In this document: positions 24,972 through 44,052 of the stretch, piece after piece | Position numbering within the stretch: position 1 is the stretch's first letter | Layout of the letters: each line of letters opens with the position of its first letter | DNA from: Amphimedon queenslandica | Taxonomy: Eukaryota; Porifera; Demospongiae; Haplosclerida; Niphatidae | NCBI RefSeq assembly: GCF_000090795.2 | Contig: NW_003546384.1 | Location: 5,827-69,826 of the forward strand | Direction of reading: 5' to 3' | DNA: 64,000 nucleotides | The notes under the pieces: model-generated | Databases searched by the model: none | What the model was told of the DNA's origin: nothing | What the model saw: only the letters and a program-made list of their open reading frames with translations | Position numbers and translations under genes: made by a program

Positions 24972-27900
24972 ATATGTAGTACAACTAGGAGTACACATAA
25001 TGACTACGTGTATAATAAAGTAGGTACTAATACATACATATATACACCTACTTTATTATACATAGAACATACTTATATATATACTATGTGTGTGTGTGTG
25101 ATGTATTATATATGACATGATGGGGCCAAGGACTATAACCCACACCTACTTACCACAGAACACCCATAATGTAGATGAGCCAAGAGTACAGCAACCAGCA
25201 AGCCGTACAATATCACCAGCTCATACTGAGGGAGGGCAAAGGAGATACCCATAGCTAGGACGACGGGGCAGAGAAGGTAGTTTATATAGTCAGGAGTGTA
25301 TCCGGCCATTTGTGATATCATTAGACGACACTATGGGGGGAGGGAGAGGAGAAAGAGGGAAAGGAGAGAGGTAGGGAGGGGGAGAGAGGGAGGGGAGAGA
25401 GAGGAAAAGAGAAGAAAGAAAAATATATTTAAAAAATCATAATCACTAATTATCATTATTATTATTGAATTTTCTTTTATGCTTTAATTACTCACAGAGC
25501 AACAATAATATGTACACTGTATACAGTAGACTGTATTATAATGTACATGTGCATTACATGTGCTGTGTACTGTATAGCTGCTCCTAAGAGAGCATAATGA
25601 GGTGATAATGGCATCAACAAGATGACACAATTGATAACAATGGAGGGAATGTGAATGAACTGTAAATGATTGGAAGACATTGGGAGAGGAACAGTAAACA
25701 AGAGGAGGAGACCTGGTGGATTATGAAGAAAGATTAAAATAAAGAAAAGAATGTGGGCTAGAGGGAAGAGCTAAGAGAGAAGCCCTTGAAACCAACGGCT
25801 AAAAGCTTGAGAAACCAACCTGACTGGTTGCCAAACCGGTTGTCTGAGGTATAAGCTTGCAGACATTGAGGGCGTCCTTTTTATGAATTGACCACAAGGA
25901 AAATTTAATTTTGATAATTGGAAAAAGTGCATCATGAGCGTTTGTTGATTCAAATCAAATCACAGCTGCTAGGGTATGACCACACCCAGCACAAGGTATG
26001 CATTAAGACAGAAATTCAAGGGTGTGGGGTTAATATTTACAAATTGCCAATAAAATAAATAAATAAAAATATGCCATGAAATATAATCCTTCCAAAAAGT
26101 AGCGACACATGTACACGTACGTTTAAAAGAACTGACATCTGAAGTATAGAGAGCCAAAAAGATGTGAAGATGTGTACATAAATACACACACGAGTTACTA
26201 TGCGTGGACCACATCATATATAAATATAATAGTAGCAGGTAAGCTTACACACACACACTAAAGCATAGAGTACTACAGTGGATTTTATAATAGTGAAGGA
26301 TGTTATGAATTTGAGCCAAAAGAAAGCAGACTACGTGGCTAGATGATGATGATAATGAAGTTCTCATCAAATTTAATTTTCCTTTAAAATTTGGCCAAAG
26401 ACCATGGATGCATGGATTATGGTAAAGAAAATGATTAGGAGAGAATTCTCAATTTTTATAGGTTTTTCTGATACATATACATGTTCTTATGTTGTGTAGA
26501 AAGTTTGAGCTGATTCCGATTAAAATTGGATTTTTATGAATTTTTTAATTTGCTCCAAAATCGGGCCAAAGTCCCTGTATACTAATACATGGTCTCGGGC
26601 CAAATTTCGCCAAAATTAAAAAGGAGAGAATTCTTCATTTTAATAATTCTATCTGATACATATACATGTTCTTATGTTGTGTTTCAAGTTTGAGCTGATT
26701 CCGATCAAAATTGAATTTTTTACAAATTTATAAAATTACTAAAAATCAGGCCAAAGTCCCTGTACTACTCACTACATGGTCATTGGCCGAATTTCACCAA
26801 AACTGACCAGGAGAAAATTCTCAATTTTTGCAACACTATAATCACACATATCAAGCTGAAGAGAACAATGCTTCTATTTTTCAATATCCACTTACAATGT
26901 ACTAGTTCTTTTATGAAATGGAAAGGCTTGAAAACTTAAAAATTTCAACAAACTAAGAATTCATTAACATCAAAAATAGAAAATTAATTTTTTAGTTCGA
27001 TTGACCTCATGTCTGCGGAAAAGGAGGAGGAGGAGAAAGGAAGGAGTGAGGAGGGAGGGAGGGAGGAGGGTCTATGATCCAACAACCAAAACCATACAAA
27101 ACTTGTATGGCTTCTGTAGACCTCGTTAAAACAACATCCAGCAATGAAGCCACTCGGAGATCCTTTGATAAATCATGAACAAGTAAACAGTGTAGGAGGA
27201 GATTGAGGAGGCCACTCCTGTCACTACATTAATGGGATATGACTGAGTCATGCTGTTTATATAGGAGGGGCCACATCATTACATGTTAATTCAGTCCTAT
27301 GATGAAGGTCTCAAATTACAGCACTTCTCAATATGACATTATACTATATCTAGTACAGGGGATTTTACCCACTTTTAAAAATTCGTAAAAAATCCAATTT
27401 CCATGACAGGTCTTCCATATTGCCAATTGCAAATTTTCTTATTAAAATTTTGTGGCACTAGTAATTAAAAACTTTTGGCAAAAAGGCCAAAATTTGACTT
27501 TGGGCTCTGTTATCGAGTTTTTATGAAAAGAGTAACCATTTTGACTACACAATGCACACATGGATTAGCTTAGCTCTACTTCTGTGAGCATTATAACCAT
27601 TTACAGTTTGAAATAGGCCAAATGACTGAATCTAAATCCACCATAATCTACCCCTCACCATTTCCTGTATCTGATCCTAACCACTACAGTATATCTTAGC
27701 CCTGTCAATCTCTACATCAATTAGTCTGAAACCATCAAATATACACAAACAGACCTTTCCCTAACCAACTACAACAGTTTTAATTGCAATTAGGGCTCTT
27801 CCTTTCTCCCTATATGCCAGCAGCCCTGTCCTTGACCACTAGACAGGACTCAAGGTCCTACCCTAAACCAGATATTTAGTGTATACCAAATAAACAACAA

Positions 27901-30900
27901 GAGAAGGAACTAGACACTCTCTCACAATATTGCCGTTATGACCAAAGCACTGTACATGTACTGTACACATGTAGTTTAGCCTCTTTATTAAGGACACCAT
28001 TGGGCCCACACTACCTGTCCTTAATACATGTACAGTGTAGCCTCTTTATTAAGGACACCATTGGGCCCACACTACCTGTCCTTAATACATGTACAGTGTA
28101 GCCTCTTTATTAAGGACACCATTGGGCCCACACTACCTGTCCTTAATATATGTTGGAAAAACAAAGAGAGAGAGAGAGGGAGGAGGAGAAATAATTCCAC
28201 AAAGATATAATAAAAAGAGAGAAGAAGAGGGTACAACTCACAGCAATATTAGAGAAGACCATACCAATCGTTAGCATAAAAGCTCTTGGATCTTTCTCGA
28301 GCACATCACTGGGAGAGTACATACCCCAGATAGAAAAGACCAATACCAAGAGACACATCGGCAGGAGAGGGAGGTACAGCTGGACAAATGATCTGTTACT
28401 GTTCCTGCCTCCAGCAGCTCCCTCACTGGTTGAACTGCTGGGGCTGGTACCGAGGATTGTGTTGGATATTGAGGTTGTACTGTAGTCCTCAGCATAACTG
28501 AAATAGGAGAGAAAGAGAGAGGAGAGCACAATGTATTCCTGCATGTACATATGTACATATGTACATGTACATGTAAAATTGAAGAATCTACATGTAAGTG
28601 TACGTGTATAGCACAAGCAATTGTAATAATATCATGATAAAGTTGAGGCTTACTTTGCACTCGATTTGAAGAAGAGGAATATGTTATAAGCAGTACTGAA
28701 GACACTAAAAACAGCACCAACTGCATGAACAGGAAAAAACAGAAAAATAAATTATGCTTATAAACACTCTTCATTTTTTACTCTTCTCTCTCTCTCTCTC
28801 TCTCTTCTGAAAAAGGACTACAAAAGCTTTCAAATACCCACACCATAAACCAAGAAGAATGCTTCCCAATATACATGCAAAATTATTATTTAATGTCTCT
28901 TAATCTCTTTAATAAAATGAAGCTTTTGTTTCTTAATTATGCTTCTTGTCTGTAGTCGTACAATTTCCTCAATTTGATGTGGTACATAACTGTCCCTTTA
29001 TCTTCCTTGCATGCAAGCCCTAGTGGGTTTTCACTATCACCGATCATACATTTCCTTTAATACATCGTCCTCCCCCACACTCTTTCTAGTAATTAAGCAC
29101 AAACTGCCCATTAATCTTGTTTGATGGTAAAGGAGGAAGATGAGGAAATGAAAGGAAATCGGGGGCAGTTGATGATAGAATACAAACAAATAAATAAACA
29201 AATGTCGTATAAATTGATAGCAAATGATTGAAAGAAAAATTGAGGAAATTGATGATCCATATTGTGTTAGTTTTTAGATAAAGTTATCTGATTCTTAAAC
29301 ATTCTTTTCTCTCTCCCTCTCTTTCCCTCTCTCTCCCTCCCTCTCTCTTCTTCTTACCATATATCCCATATCTAAAAGCATCAGAGCAAGTAAGTCCTGG
29401 CATTAAAGAGAACTGCCATAACTCAACACCGAAAGCTCCAGTAATGAAGTACACTATTGGTATTACCTGTATAGAGTATTGGATGAACAGAGAAAGAGAG
29501 AGATTAAAATTAAGTAATGTAAGTAATGTAGAAGACAGTTTCTAAACTTATAATGTGTACATGTACATGAAAGGACTTATAATAGATACATGATATTAAA
29601 AACAGGCACATAGTTTGGCAAAGGGCTATATGAACGCTGACCAAAATTGGCTGCAAAATTTATCAACATTTCTAATACTTGTTGGAAGCCAAGCCTTCGG
29701 TGTGTTTGTAAAGCACTTCCCATGACTACAGTATGAGCAAATATATACATGTATGTACATGTACATGTACATACATGTATATTATCAGATTATAATGTAG
29801 GTGCATTATTAAATCTTTATTTATCATTAAATTTACATATAAGAAAAAAACAAACCAAAAACACTGTACATTATTAATACATGTATGATTAATAGCGTTA
29901 CCAGTTCTCCAGTATCATAGACCCATGGTAGGTACACTGTGCCGGTAATGTACTTCTCCCAATGACTCAAGTAGAACCCAAACATGAAAACCATGGCCGT
30001 CCAGTATCCCTCGGCAGGGCTACAGCCCCACTGGCCCCGCCCAACAACAGAGTAGAGGATGAGGGGGATAAAGACACAGACTACGCTGTCCAGTCCGTGA
30101 TCGAATAGCTCTCCTAAAGAGACAGAAATAAATAGATAATAATATCACCCAAATTTTACAAAAATTGAAAAGGTGAGAATTCTCCATTTTTATAATGTTT
30201 TCTGATACATATACATGTTCTTATGTTGCGTAAAAAGTTTGAGCTGATTCCAATCAAAATTGGATTTTTTTGTGAATTTTTTAAGTTGCTCCAAAATCGG
30301 ACCAAAGTCCCTGTACTATAGTACATGGTTTCGAGTCAAATTTTTCCAAAATTAAAAAGGTGAGAATTCTCCATTTTTATAACATTTCCTGATACATATA
30401 CATGTTTTTATGTTGTGTAGAAAGTTTGAGCTGATTCCGATCAAAATTAGATTTTTTACGAATTTTTAAAGTTACTCAAAAACTGGGCCAAAGTCCCTGT
30501 ACTATAGTACAGGGATTTTGACAAAATTTCACCAAAAATGAAAAGGTGAGAATTCTCCATTTTTATAATGTTTTCTGATACATATACATGTTCTTATGCT
30601 GTGTAAAAAGTTTGAGCTGATTCCAATCACAATTGAATTTTTTTATGAATTTTTAAAGTTGCTCCAAAAGCCATGTACTGTATTATAGTGCTTGTCAGCT
30701 CATGAAGCTCATGCTGTTTAGCTACTGTAATGACCATTATACAATGATACACATATGCACATGCATCCTTACCAAGAGGTGAGCTACTTTTAGTTCGTCT
30801 GGCCTGTTTACCATCGATACCGTCCAGTGTATGACCAGTGAAGTGGGCGACGGCTGAATAAAGCCACACCCAAACTGGGATGCGTCCAGCTAGCGATGAA

Positions 30901-31163
30901 CCCGTAGCAAAGAAACTATAATCATAAAAACTGAATAAAAGGAATATCGAGAAGTGAAACAGGAAGCCGACGAGGGTTAGAAGATTGGGAGCAACCCATA
31001 ATGGTACTACCTAGGGGAGAGAGAGGGAGAGAGAAAGAAAGGGATAAAAGTAATTAATTTATTATCATCATCACCATTATTATTATTATTAGTTATTATC
31101 ATAAAACAAAAAAAAACAAAGGCCTACACTAAGAAATACAATAATTATTAAAATACAGTGACC

Positions 31164-31224
<61 letters not shown>

Positions 31225-31791
31225 TAATACTATTATTATAAAAAAGGAACAATAAAACAGGTTAGGTTGAGTTGAGTTAGGATAAAAATAAATAAAAATT
31301 ATTACTACTGTTACCTGGACTACTGTCCTCCACCACGGTTGGAAGAAATAAATCGTAAGAGGATTCGTCTCAATGCAACTATACTACACGTGTGTATGCA
31401 ATATGATAGAGAAAAGAAAGAGAAATTAAAAATTAAATAGAGAGAGAGAGAGAGATAAAGAAAGTAAATTATCAGTACTCAGTACAGAGCAGGTAAACCC
31501 AAGGAAGATTACTAAAGTCCTGTAGTGTGATGTGTATTATCCTGTTGCTATGTATGTAACTATGAATGTATGGAGGTGTGGGCCAGAACTTGAGTCAATA
31601 CAATAATGTGGTTTACACAATTTATGGTTTTTGGTCTAGCTAGCTGCCACGCCCAATCTAGCTCTTCTTACCTTGTAGTAGCTCAGTCCTTGAAGCTTCT
31701 CGTCGCTCAGATAACGGAACCCGAGCATTTCTGAGCTTCTTTCCCTCCCTCTTTCTCTCGCCTTATCTCTGCTTGTGGTAGCCCTCTTCAT
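23971..31791 (-). CDS. SELENOI: Ethanolaminephosphotransferase (EPT1/SELENOI-like)
   Basis: Nine minus-strand exons: 31672-31791, 31315-31383, 30773-31010, 29902-30113, 29358-29466, 28654-28720, 28242-28497, 25154-25330 and, tentatively, 23971-24030 (435 residues). The enzyme transfers phosphoethanolamine from CDP-ethanolamine to diacylglycerol in ER/Golgi membranes. The CDP-alcohol phosphotransferase signature DG-x2-AR-x8-G-x3-D-x3-D is complete and spans exons 3-4. The N-terminus (GFRYLSDEKLQGLSYYKYS, TNPL, APNLLTLVGF) and SHWEKYITGTVYLPWVYD match EPT1 rather than the choline enzymes. Several membrane helices follow. Exon 7 begins with a Ser/Thr-rich insertion of about 30 residues that I do not recall in vertebrate EPT1. 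The last exon has a good acceptor (tcaatttcag) and keeps phase, but only weak similarity. No in-frame TGA is seen in this model, so the vertebrate selenocysteine tail is not supported. Confidence 0.88.
26370..26850 (-). repeat. Palindrome-family satellite copies in EPT1 intron 7
   Basis: About two and a half reverse-oriented units ('gatacatatacatgttctta', 'gagctgattccgatcaaaat'). The palindrome has decayed to 'tccctgtatactaatacatg' and similar. Confidence 0.8.
27977..28159. repeat. Three-copy 61-bp tandem repeat with inverted ends
   Basis: 'tagcctctttattaagga' recurs at 27977, 28038 and 28099, exactly 61 bases apart. Each unit is itself an inverted repeat (tattaaggacac ... tgtccttaata) and resembles the ends of the MITE at 22117, so it looks like a tandemly amplified MITE derivative. 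It lies in EPT1 intron 7, about 80 bases from exon 7. Confidence 0.9.
30140..30690 (-). repeat. Palindrome-family satellite, three copies in EPT1 intron 3
   Basis: Reverse-oriented units with 'gtccctgtactatagtac' near 30307 and 30493 (spacing about 186). They fill most of the intron between the two exons that split the catalytic signature. Confidence 0.9.
31165..31224. repeat. ATT trinucleotide microsatellite
   Basis: Pure run of about 60 bases in EPT1 intron 2. Confidence 0.95.
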
Positions 31792-32075
31792 TCGCCCTTT
31801 AGTTTATAACTACTGGTTAATTAACCAGCAGTTAATTAATAACATGCCACCCACGCATAATTGCATTAAAAAGGTGAACCAATAAAGTTTAATTGATTCT
31901 AAAGTTTAAAAATCAACTCCTTTTTTGATGAGATAAATTTTAAAATTTTGCACTTCATCATAGCTCACGCTCATCCCTTCAACATTAATTTTTTAAATAC
32001 AATAACGATGTGTTTTGACAATAATAAAAAAACAATTCTGTATTGCTCTGAATTATTATAATTAATTGATTATTT

Positions 32076-35000
32076 TCATCTTTTGTATCTTGATGACCAG
32101 TCAACTCTTGCTAGTAACCCAAGATTAGGTAAAACTGAACCTCCTCCTCCTCCTCCTCTATGATTATTACTAGCAGCAGCAGCAGCAGCAGTGGTTGTGG
32201 TAACATTCTCTACTCCTCTTGTTCTATTACCAAAGAATGCTCCACCACCAGCTCTTGCTTCACCTGGAGAAATAAGGAAATTAAGGATCATCTATTAATG
32301 CACAGTACATCAAAGTATTTATTATTAAAGATATACTGTGCTACTAGAGTATAAAACTAATGCACCAGTTCATACATGCATAAAGTACATGTAGCTGATG
32401 ATTTGTCCATGAATGTAAAAATAACACACAAAAATAACATGTATGCACGTACATGGACATGCACAAGTACATGTTAACGAGAATTTGAGAAAGACACTTT
32501 TTTTGGATTACATGATCATGCATGATCGTGTAACACCACATTATCAAAAAATAATCTTTTCTCTCTCCCTCCCATTTCAATACTTACCTCCTCCATTCCA
32601 TTGTCTTCCTCTCCCTCCCTCACCATACTGACCATAAGGTAGTAAGTTCCTTCCGTTAGGTTCTCTTATACTCCCAGAGTGTTTAGGAGACGGAGTAGGG
32701 TCGTTAAATCGAGGAGCGCCACTACCAAACCCAACCTTCCCCGATACGATGGGTGAGTATCTTGCTCTCGTCAAATAAAAATTACTAGCTTCTCTTTTAT
32801 CCACAACACCTGGAGATACATGTACCTTCGACTTCCAGCTAAAGGGGAACTTGTCCAGCCCCTCGTCTCTCCTGCCCCCTGTCGTTTCCTTGGCAACAAA
32901 CTGGCCCCGCCTACTCTGATCATCTCCGCCCACAAAAGAGTCGATGGTTGGAAGGGTGTCTTTTCTCTTTACGGCTCGTTTTTGTCCACCAAATAAACTG
33001 GAAATGAGAGGGACGGCTGAGGGCTTGCTAGGCGGGACTAGTGATGTTATGACTGGAGCAGGTGGCTTTAATGGAGGGCCTTTATATTTCGGAAAGGAAT
33101 TAAAATGATTGCTGAATTGAGCTCCTTCGCTATCGACTCCACTGTCGCCACTCTCAGCTGTGGATCTCGTCTGCCACTGTTTTCTCTGATGCTGTGTAAC
33201 TATTCCACCATTAGCATTATGACTCCCAAATAGAGGCGAGTTATTGTACGAGCCAGAACTCTTCTTCAATACCTCAGGTAATCCTCCTTTTTCTGCCTTA
33301 GCTTGTTCAAATTTCTTGGTTCCGCTGACATTTCTATCATAAGGTCCAGCTCCTCCTAAATACTGATTAGCTCTCTTTCCTTCTTTGTCTTCTTGCCATC
33401 TGCTTCCTCTCTCATTCTCTCTTTCTTTTTCTCTGTTCGGAGTGTTTGTCAGTGTGTTCTTAGTGCTATGGCCAGTAGTGGATGTCACTTGTGACGGAGT
33501 ATGGTAAGGATGACCAACTTGGAAGTACTTGTGCATCAAAACCTAATAAAGAGCAACAATAACAATTATTATACACAATTGTACGTTGTATACCCGTTTC
33601 CCTAACCTGTTTGGCGGTGGGTCTTCTCCTTGGGTTCCATTGAAGCATCTCCTTCATGACGCTAATCCCATCATCGCTAGCCGTGGGTACCAGAGCACTC
33701 AGTGGGGTGGGTACCATTATAGGGAGACGGATGGACATTGAGACAGCCAGGCCAACACCCTCGCCCCACGTGGCCTGAGAAGAGAAAGAAAATATATTGA
33801 AATCAATAAAGTATATGTACATGTACATTGTATCACTTTTTAGTTTATTTTGTATTAAAATAAAATTGATTATAAAATGCATAATTATAAGTAAACCTGA
33901 ATCTCTACATGTGCATCATGTACATGTACATGTAATGTGATTGATGGTTGATAATTAATGATTTAATGATATTATTGAAATCCCCTTTGCTAATTATGGA
34001 GACAATCAACGATAAAGCATTATTAAGGATGACATCATTAACAACTTCCATTTTTGGTCAGCTCTAACCCTCTCTCTCTCTCTATATATATGTGTACATG
34101 CAAGTCTGCAATGTACAGTGTATATCTAAAAGTAAGTTACATGTACATGTACATATATCTACATGTACATGTACATGTATTATGATGCAATTACTCTTGG
34201 GAAAAATGCATGTATCATGTAATTGTTGCATTGCAAGCTTGTAGTAGTAAAATACATGTTCAACACGTTCATGTTTCTTGTACTTTAGTAGGAGTTCCTA
34301 ATACTCCGCAGATCTTGTACACTTGGTCGATGGTCCCTGATCCAGGGAATAACGGTCTACCAGAGTACACCTCTGACATGATGCAAGCTACTGCCCATAT
34401 ATCAATGGGAGAGTTGTAATTCTTTGATCCTAACTGTACTTCTGGGGCTCTGTACCTACATGTACATATTAATGAACAATGTTATAAATTTCATTTTCAA
34501 CCTTTCTCAACTCTCATCTACTCATTTTACATGTACATTTTCTCCATTCAATTCTCATTCTTTTTGGTCACAATTAATCTCTTTATTCTCTTCCCTTTGT
34601 TTGTCATTTTCTCTCCCTCCCCCTCTCTCCCTCTTACCAGCGGGTTGATACATAGTCAGTGTATGGAGGGCGACTCCTTATTTCCCGTGCTTGTCCAAAA
34701 TCAGCCAATTTAATTAGCTCATGACCTTGACACAATATATTCTCAGGCTTCAAGTCTCTATGGAAGAGACCTAAGGAAGAGAGAAAAAAGAGAATGAGAA
34801 GGACTATAGCGACTCAGAGAAGATACATTGAAAGACATATAAAAGTGACAAAGAATAATCTCTCTCATGTACATGTACATGTATATATATCTTACCCTGA
34901 CTATGCATGTAAGAGACAGCTTGAATGATTTGATAAGAAATGTTGCGCACTACATGCTCAGGGAACAGGTTACTACCCCTATAAGCAAACCAAGTACATC

Positions 35001-35719
35001 AATTAATTTAATACATGTACATGTAGTGCATTCTAAATGTAATATACATGTACAATAATGTACAATGTTACGCTGTACCTTGATTTTATTAGCTCATAAA
35101 GATTCTGTCTCATGTATTCAAATACAAAATAGAGCGTGTTGTTGTCTCGGAATATCTCAGTCGCTTTGATAATGTTTACATGCTTTAGTCTCTGCAACGC
35201 CTACACAATTGATAAATGATTTGTATGCCCCACAATATACATGCACATGTACATGTACATGTTGTTAATTGAGAGCTAGAATGTACATGTACATGCACAC
35301 GTAGTCGAAAACAAAAAACAACTAGAATAAGAATAGACAAACAAAACGAACTGCCCACACTCATTGTGACACAATAAACATTCCCACGACAGTCTTGTGC
35401 TGTTTTTTCTTGAGAGCGGACATGTGGGCGGATTGTTTTTACATGTACATGTACGTCATTGCGTCCATACTTGTAGATGTACGGCGAAACAAATAATTCA
35501 CTCACTTGAACTTCTTTCAGTTTCAGGCATTCTTCCCAACTAAGGAAGTCCTGTTTCATCCTGTAGAGAAAGATGACATTGCTTTTATTAGTTCACCTCC
35601 TCCGCCTACTTTTTAATGGCCACCATATTGCCAGTCTCTTTTTCTTTGGCTAGGCTCACCACACCAAAGGTACCGTCACCCAAAACCTTCAAGAAGGTGT
35701 ACTTTTGAAGTACGGACAT
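32076..35719 (-). CDS. MAK: MAK/CILK1-type ciliary serine/threonine kinase
   Basis: Nine exons: 35610-35719, 35506-35560, 35079-35200, 34896-34978, 34638-34770, 34284-34455, 33607-33774, 32588-33542 and 32076-32263 (661 residues, phases consistent). RCK-family kinases act in cilia and flagella and limit their length through intraflagellar transport. The kinase domain (residues about 4-290) shows [25 protein letters not shown], the TDY activation-loop pair ([16 protein letters not shown]) and the end HKYFQVG, all MAK/ICK hallmarks. A long Ser/Pro/Gly-rich tail ends in [13 protein letters not shown], matching the conserved R-x-DW-x2-KY terminus of MAK/ICK. The residue after DFG is Gln instead of the usual Leu. 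Exon 6 ends at a weak donor (gtacaa). The last exon encodes an Ala run (GCT/GCA repeats) and a Gly run. Its end lies 285 bp from the EPT1 start, on the same strand. Confidence 0.93.
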
Positions 35720-35969
35720 GTTAGGTGGGGACAAGTGAGGGTGAAGAAGAAGGAGAGGAGAGTGAAGTTAGTGGGGGTGTCCACATACACTGTTTATTCA
35801 TTACCATGACTACACCACGCCCATATTAATTAATTGATAAGCGATTGAGCTCATTAATAATGCATGCATTATATTCACTCGAACCGACAGACATAGTTTT
35901 CCCGGCACACCTGGCGGTTTACAGTCACGTGACATTGTGCAATCGAAGTTCGGGTTGCATAGCAACACT

Positions 35970-36204
35970 ATGACGTCAGGCGGTATCACAAGTCAAGAAG
36001 AGGAAGAAGCACAAGGCAGCCATTGTGGATTGTGCCTCTCTCCCCTCGCTCTCTTTTTTGTCAGTTTTCCCTTTTACAAACTTATTCATAGTTTTCTATT
36101 TTTTCTTTTACTAGGCTTATAACAATTGGAAAGAGACAGACAGGATCAGTTACAAGCTTGTATGTATAGGAGGAGCCATGACTTGTATACTGTCTGGAGT
36201 ATAG
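35970..36204 (+). CDS. Possible 59-residue membrane microprotein
   Basis: Candidate two-exon gene, 35970-36059 and 36115-36204, each of 90 bases, joined in phase 0 across a 55-base intron (gtcagt ... ttttactag). It would encode MTSGGITSQEEEEAQGSHCG, a hydrophobic CLSPLALFF, AYNNWKETDRISYK and a second hydrophobic stretch LVCIGGAMTCILSGV before TAG. It begins 250 bp from the kinase start on the opposite strand, as in a shared promoter, and a CpG-containing 'tgacgtca' sits at the ATG. I do not recognise the family. Without splicing, the first frame also stays open for 51 codons. Coding status is uncertain. Confidence 0.35.
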
Positions 36205-37961
36205 AGGATAATTAATGAGATAAGTTAATACACACACAGAGTGTTACTGTATATGAGTGTGTGGTGAATAATGGAGGGAATAGTTTATCTAAGTGTCAGT
36301 TGGTAAAGACAATGAGCAAAGCAAGAGTGAGAAATACATGTAATGGGGAAAAACGAGTGGTTTTGCTCTTTGCCTTTTCACTGGCATTTTGGTAGCATTC
36401 TCACATTATTCTTCTTCCACACACTCACATGTTATTTATCATGATTATTTTTATGGGGTTATTGTTTTATTTATAGTTATTATCGTCATAAACTATTGTT
36501 CAATTATTCATATTTTTTTATAATTTTCAGGTTGATGATCATTACTTGTATCAATGGATCAAAGACAGTTCTCTATTGGTTAATGATATCCACACACAAT
36601 CATGTACATGTACCGCTCTTATCTGTCATATATTCTATTTTCCAATTGCCTTACATAGCTCGGCAGACTCAAGCTAGCAAGTCTTCTTCAACATCAAGTC
36701 CAAATCTTCAGAGTATGGTAACAATGTATCTATTGCATGCTAAATACCTTGATTACAGTGTTCAGTAATAATAAATGGCTCATTTTACTACTATTCATCC
36801 CATTACATGTAATAAAGCACTGTCCCATTGATCTTTACTTATTCTATTGTTTAAACATTCTTTTTTTATTTCTACAGGAATCAAGATTAAAGTTGGTTGA
36901 GAGTGAGGTAGTATGAGAGTTATTAATGTATAATTATGCATGTACAATATAATCCACACATGTTTCTCCTACCCCCCCCACCTANNNNNNNNNNNNNNNN
37001 NNNNNNNNNNNNNNNNNNNNNNNNNNNNNNNNNNNNNNNNNNNNNNNNNNNNNNNNNNNNNNNNNNNNNNNNNNNNNNNNNNCCCCCCCCCCACCTCTAG
37101 TAGGTCTGACTGTTCTGGACTGGACTCAGGATCAAGTTTAAAGTTGGTTGAGTGTGAGGTAGAATGAGAGTTATTAATGTATAATTATGCATGTTTATAA
37201 TGTATTTTATGCATGTATAATATAATCCACATATTCTGCTCTCTCCCTCCACCCCCCCTCTAGTAGGTCCAGCTGACTGTTCTGGACTGGACCCTGGTAA
37301 GGATTGATTGCATGTTTTCTGTTATTACATGTAATGGGATGAATAGTAGTAAAATGAGCCAATGGTTTAAAATTTTGAATAAAAAATAAATAAAAACAAT
37401 AAAAAATAACAATAATAATCTAATTAGAATTAATTAATTAAGAAGTAGGTGCGGTTAGTGGAATTATAACTACACCCCCAATTGAGTGAGCTTACAACCA
37501 CACCCCCTGGCCCTGCTAATGAAGATGGGCGTGGCTGCTGTCCATTAGTATTATAGCTGGAGAATGGCATTAATAGGTCTGTACTGTCAGGAATGGGAAA
37601 GAATCAACATTAAACCTCCAGGTCAGATTTGCTGGAATGGCATAAGCATGCAATGTAGTTTGTACAGGATTAACCAACGAGGTAATTTCTGAGCATGCGC
37701 ACTAAAATTAGTTATTGTGGTAGGTGGCGGAAGTAAAATTTCTGGAATGTACTAGTAGGCGTGGTTCATAGGCTATGAATAATAATTGACTCATTTAATC
37801 ATATCAATCATCTCAAGTCATTCTATTCACAGCTATCTCAGCTGGTCAATCTCTATCTCTTCATCTCTCTCTTTCCCAGTTTTTTAATTTCCATCAGTCT
37901 CTACTCGTAGAGACTGAGCATTGCTGATACTACACACTCTTTCTGGAGGATATATCGCGCC
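36205..37961. other. Interval with assembly gap, duplication and possible small exons
   Basis: Stretches bounded by splice-like sites occur at 36529-36575 (ends CTATTG|gttaat), 36660-36719 (ends AGTATG|gtaaca) and 36879-36908 (tacag|...GAG|gtagta). They can be strung together in more than one frame without identifying a product. The last is repeated after the N gap. Bases 37440-37960 look like the upstream region of the first tyrosine kinase, with 'gggcgtggctg' motifs. Confidence 0.4.
36985..37082. other. Assembly gap (98 N)
   Basis: A run of N flanked on both sides by poly-C and by near-copies of the same text ('aaagttggttgag.gtgagg', 'gagttattaatgtataatta'). The gap therefore falls inside a tandem duplication of about 200 bp that probably blocked assembly. 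Confidence 0.95.
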
Positions 37962-43897
<5,936 letters not shown>

Positions 43898-44052
43898 AGA
43901 CTGGGTGGGCGGAGTCATGGGTGTGCCTTTTGACGAAACTTTTTGTGAGTGTGTTCAGATTAACTTTTCTATTCTTTCCTTTTCCCTAGTTCTTGACTTT
44001 CTCTCTCCCTCTCTCTCTCTCTCTCTCTTTTTCTTTCTTTTCAATTTCTTGC

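Noticed and set aside
25496-25659. Hydrophobic open stretch with good splice sites next to EPT1 exon 8, possibly a duplicated alternative exon
   Set aside because: Length is not a multiple of three, so it cannot replace or join the phase-0 exons; similarity is only general hydrophobicity.
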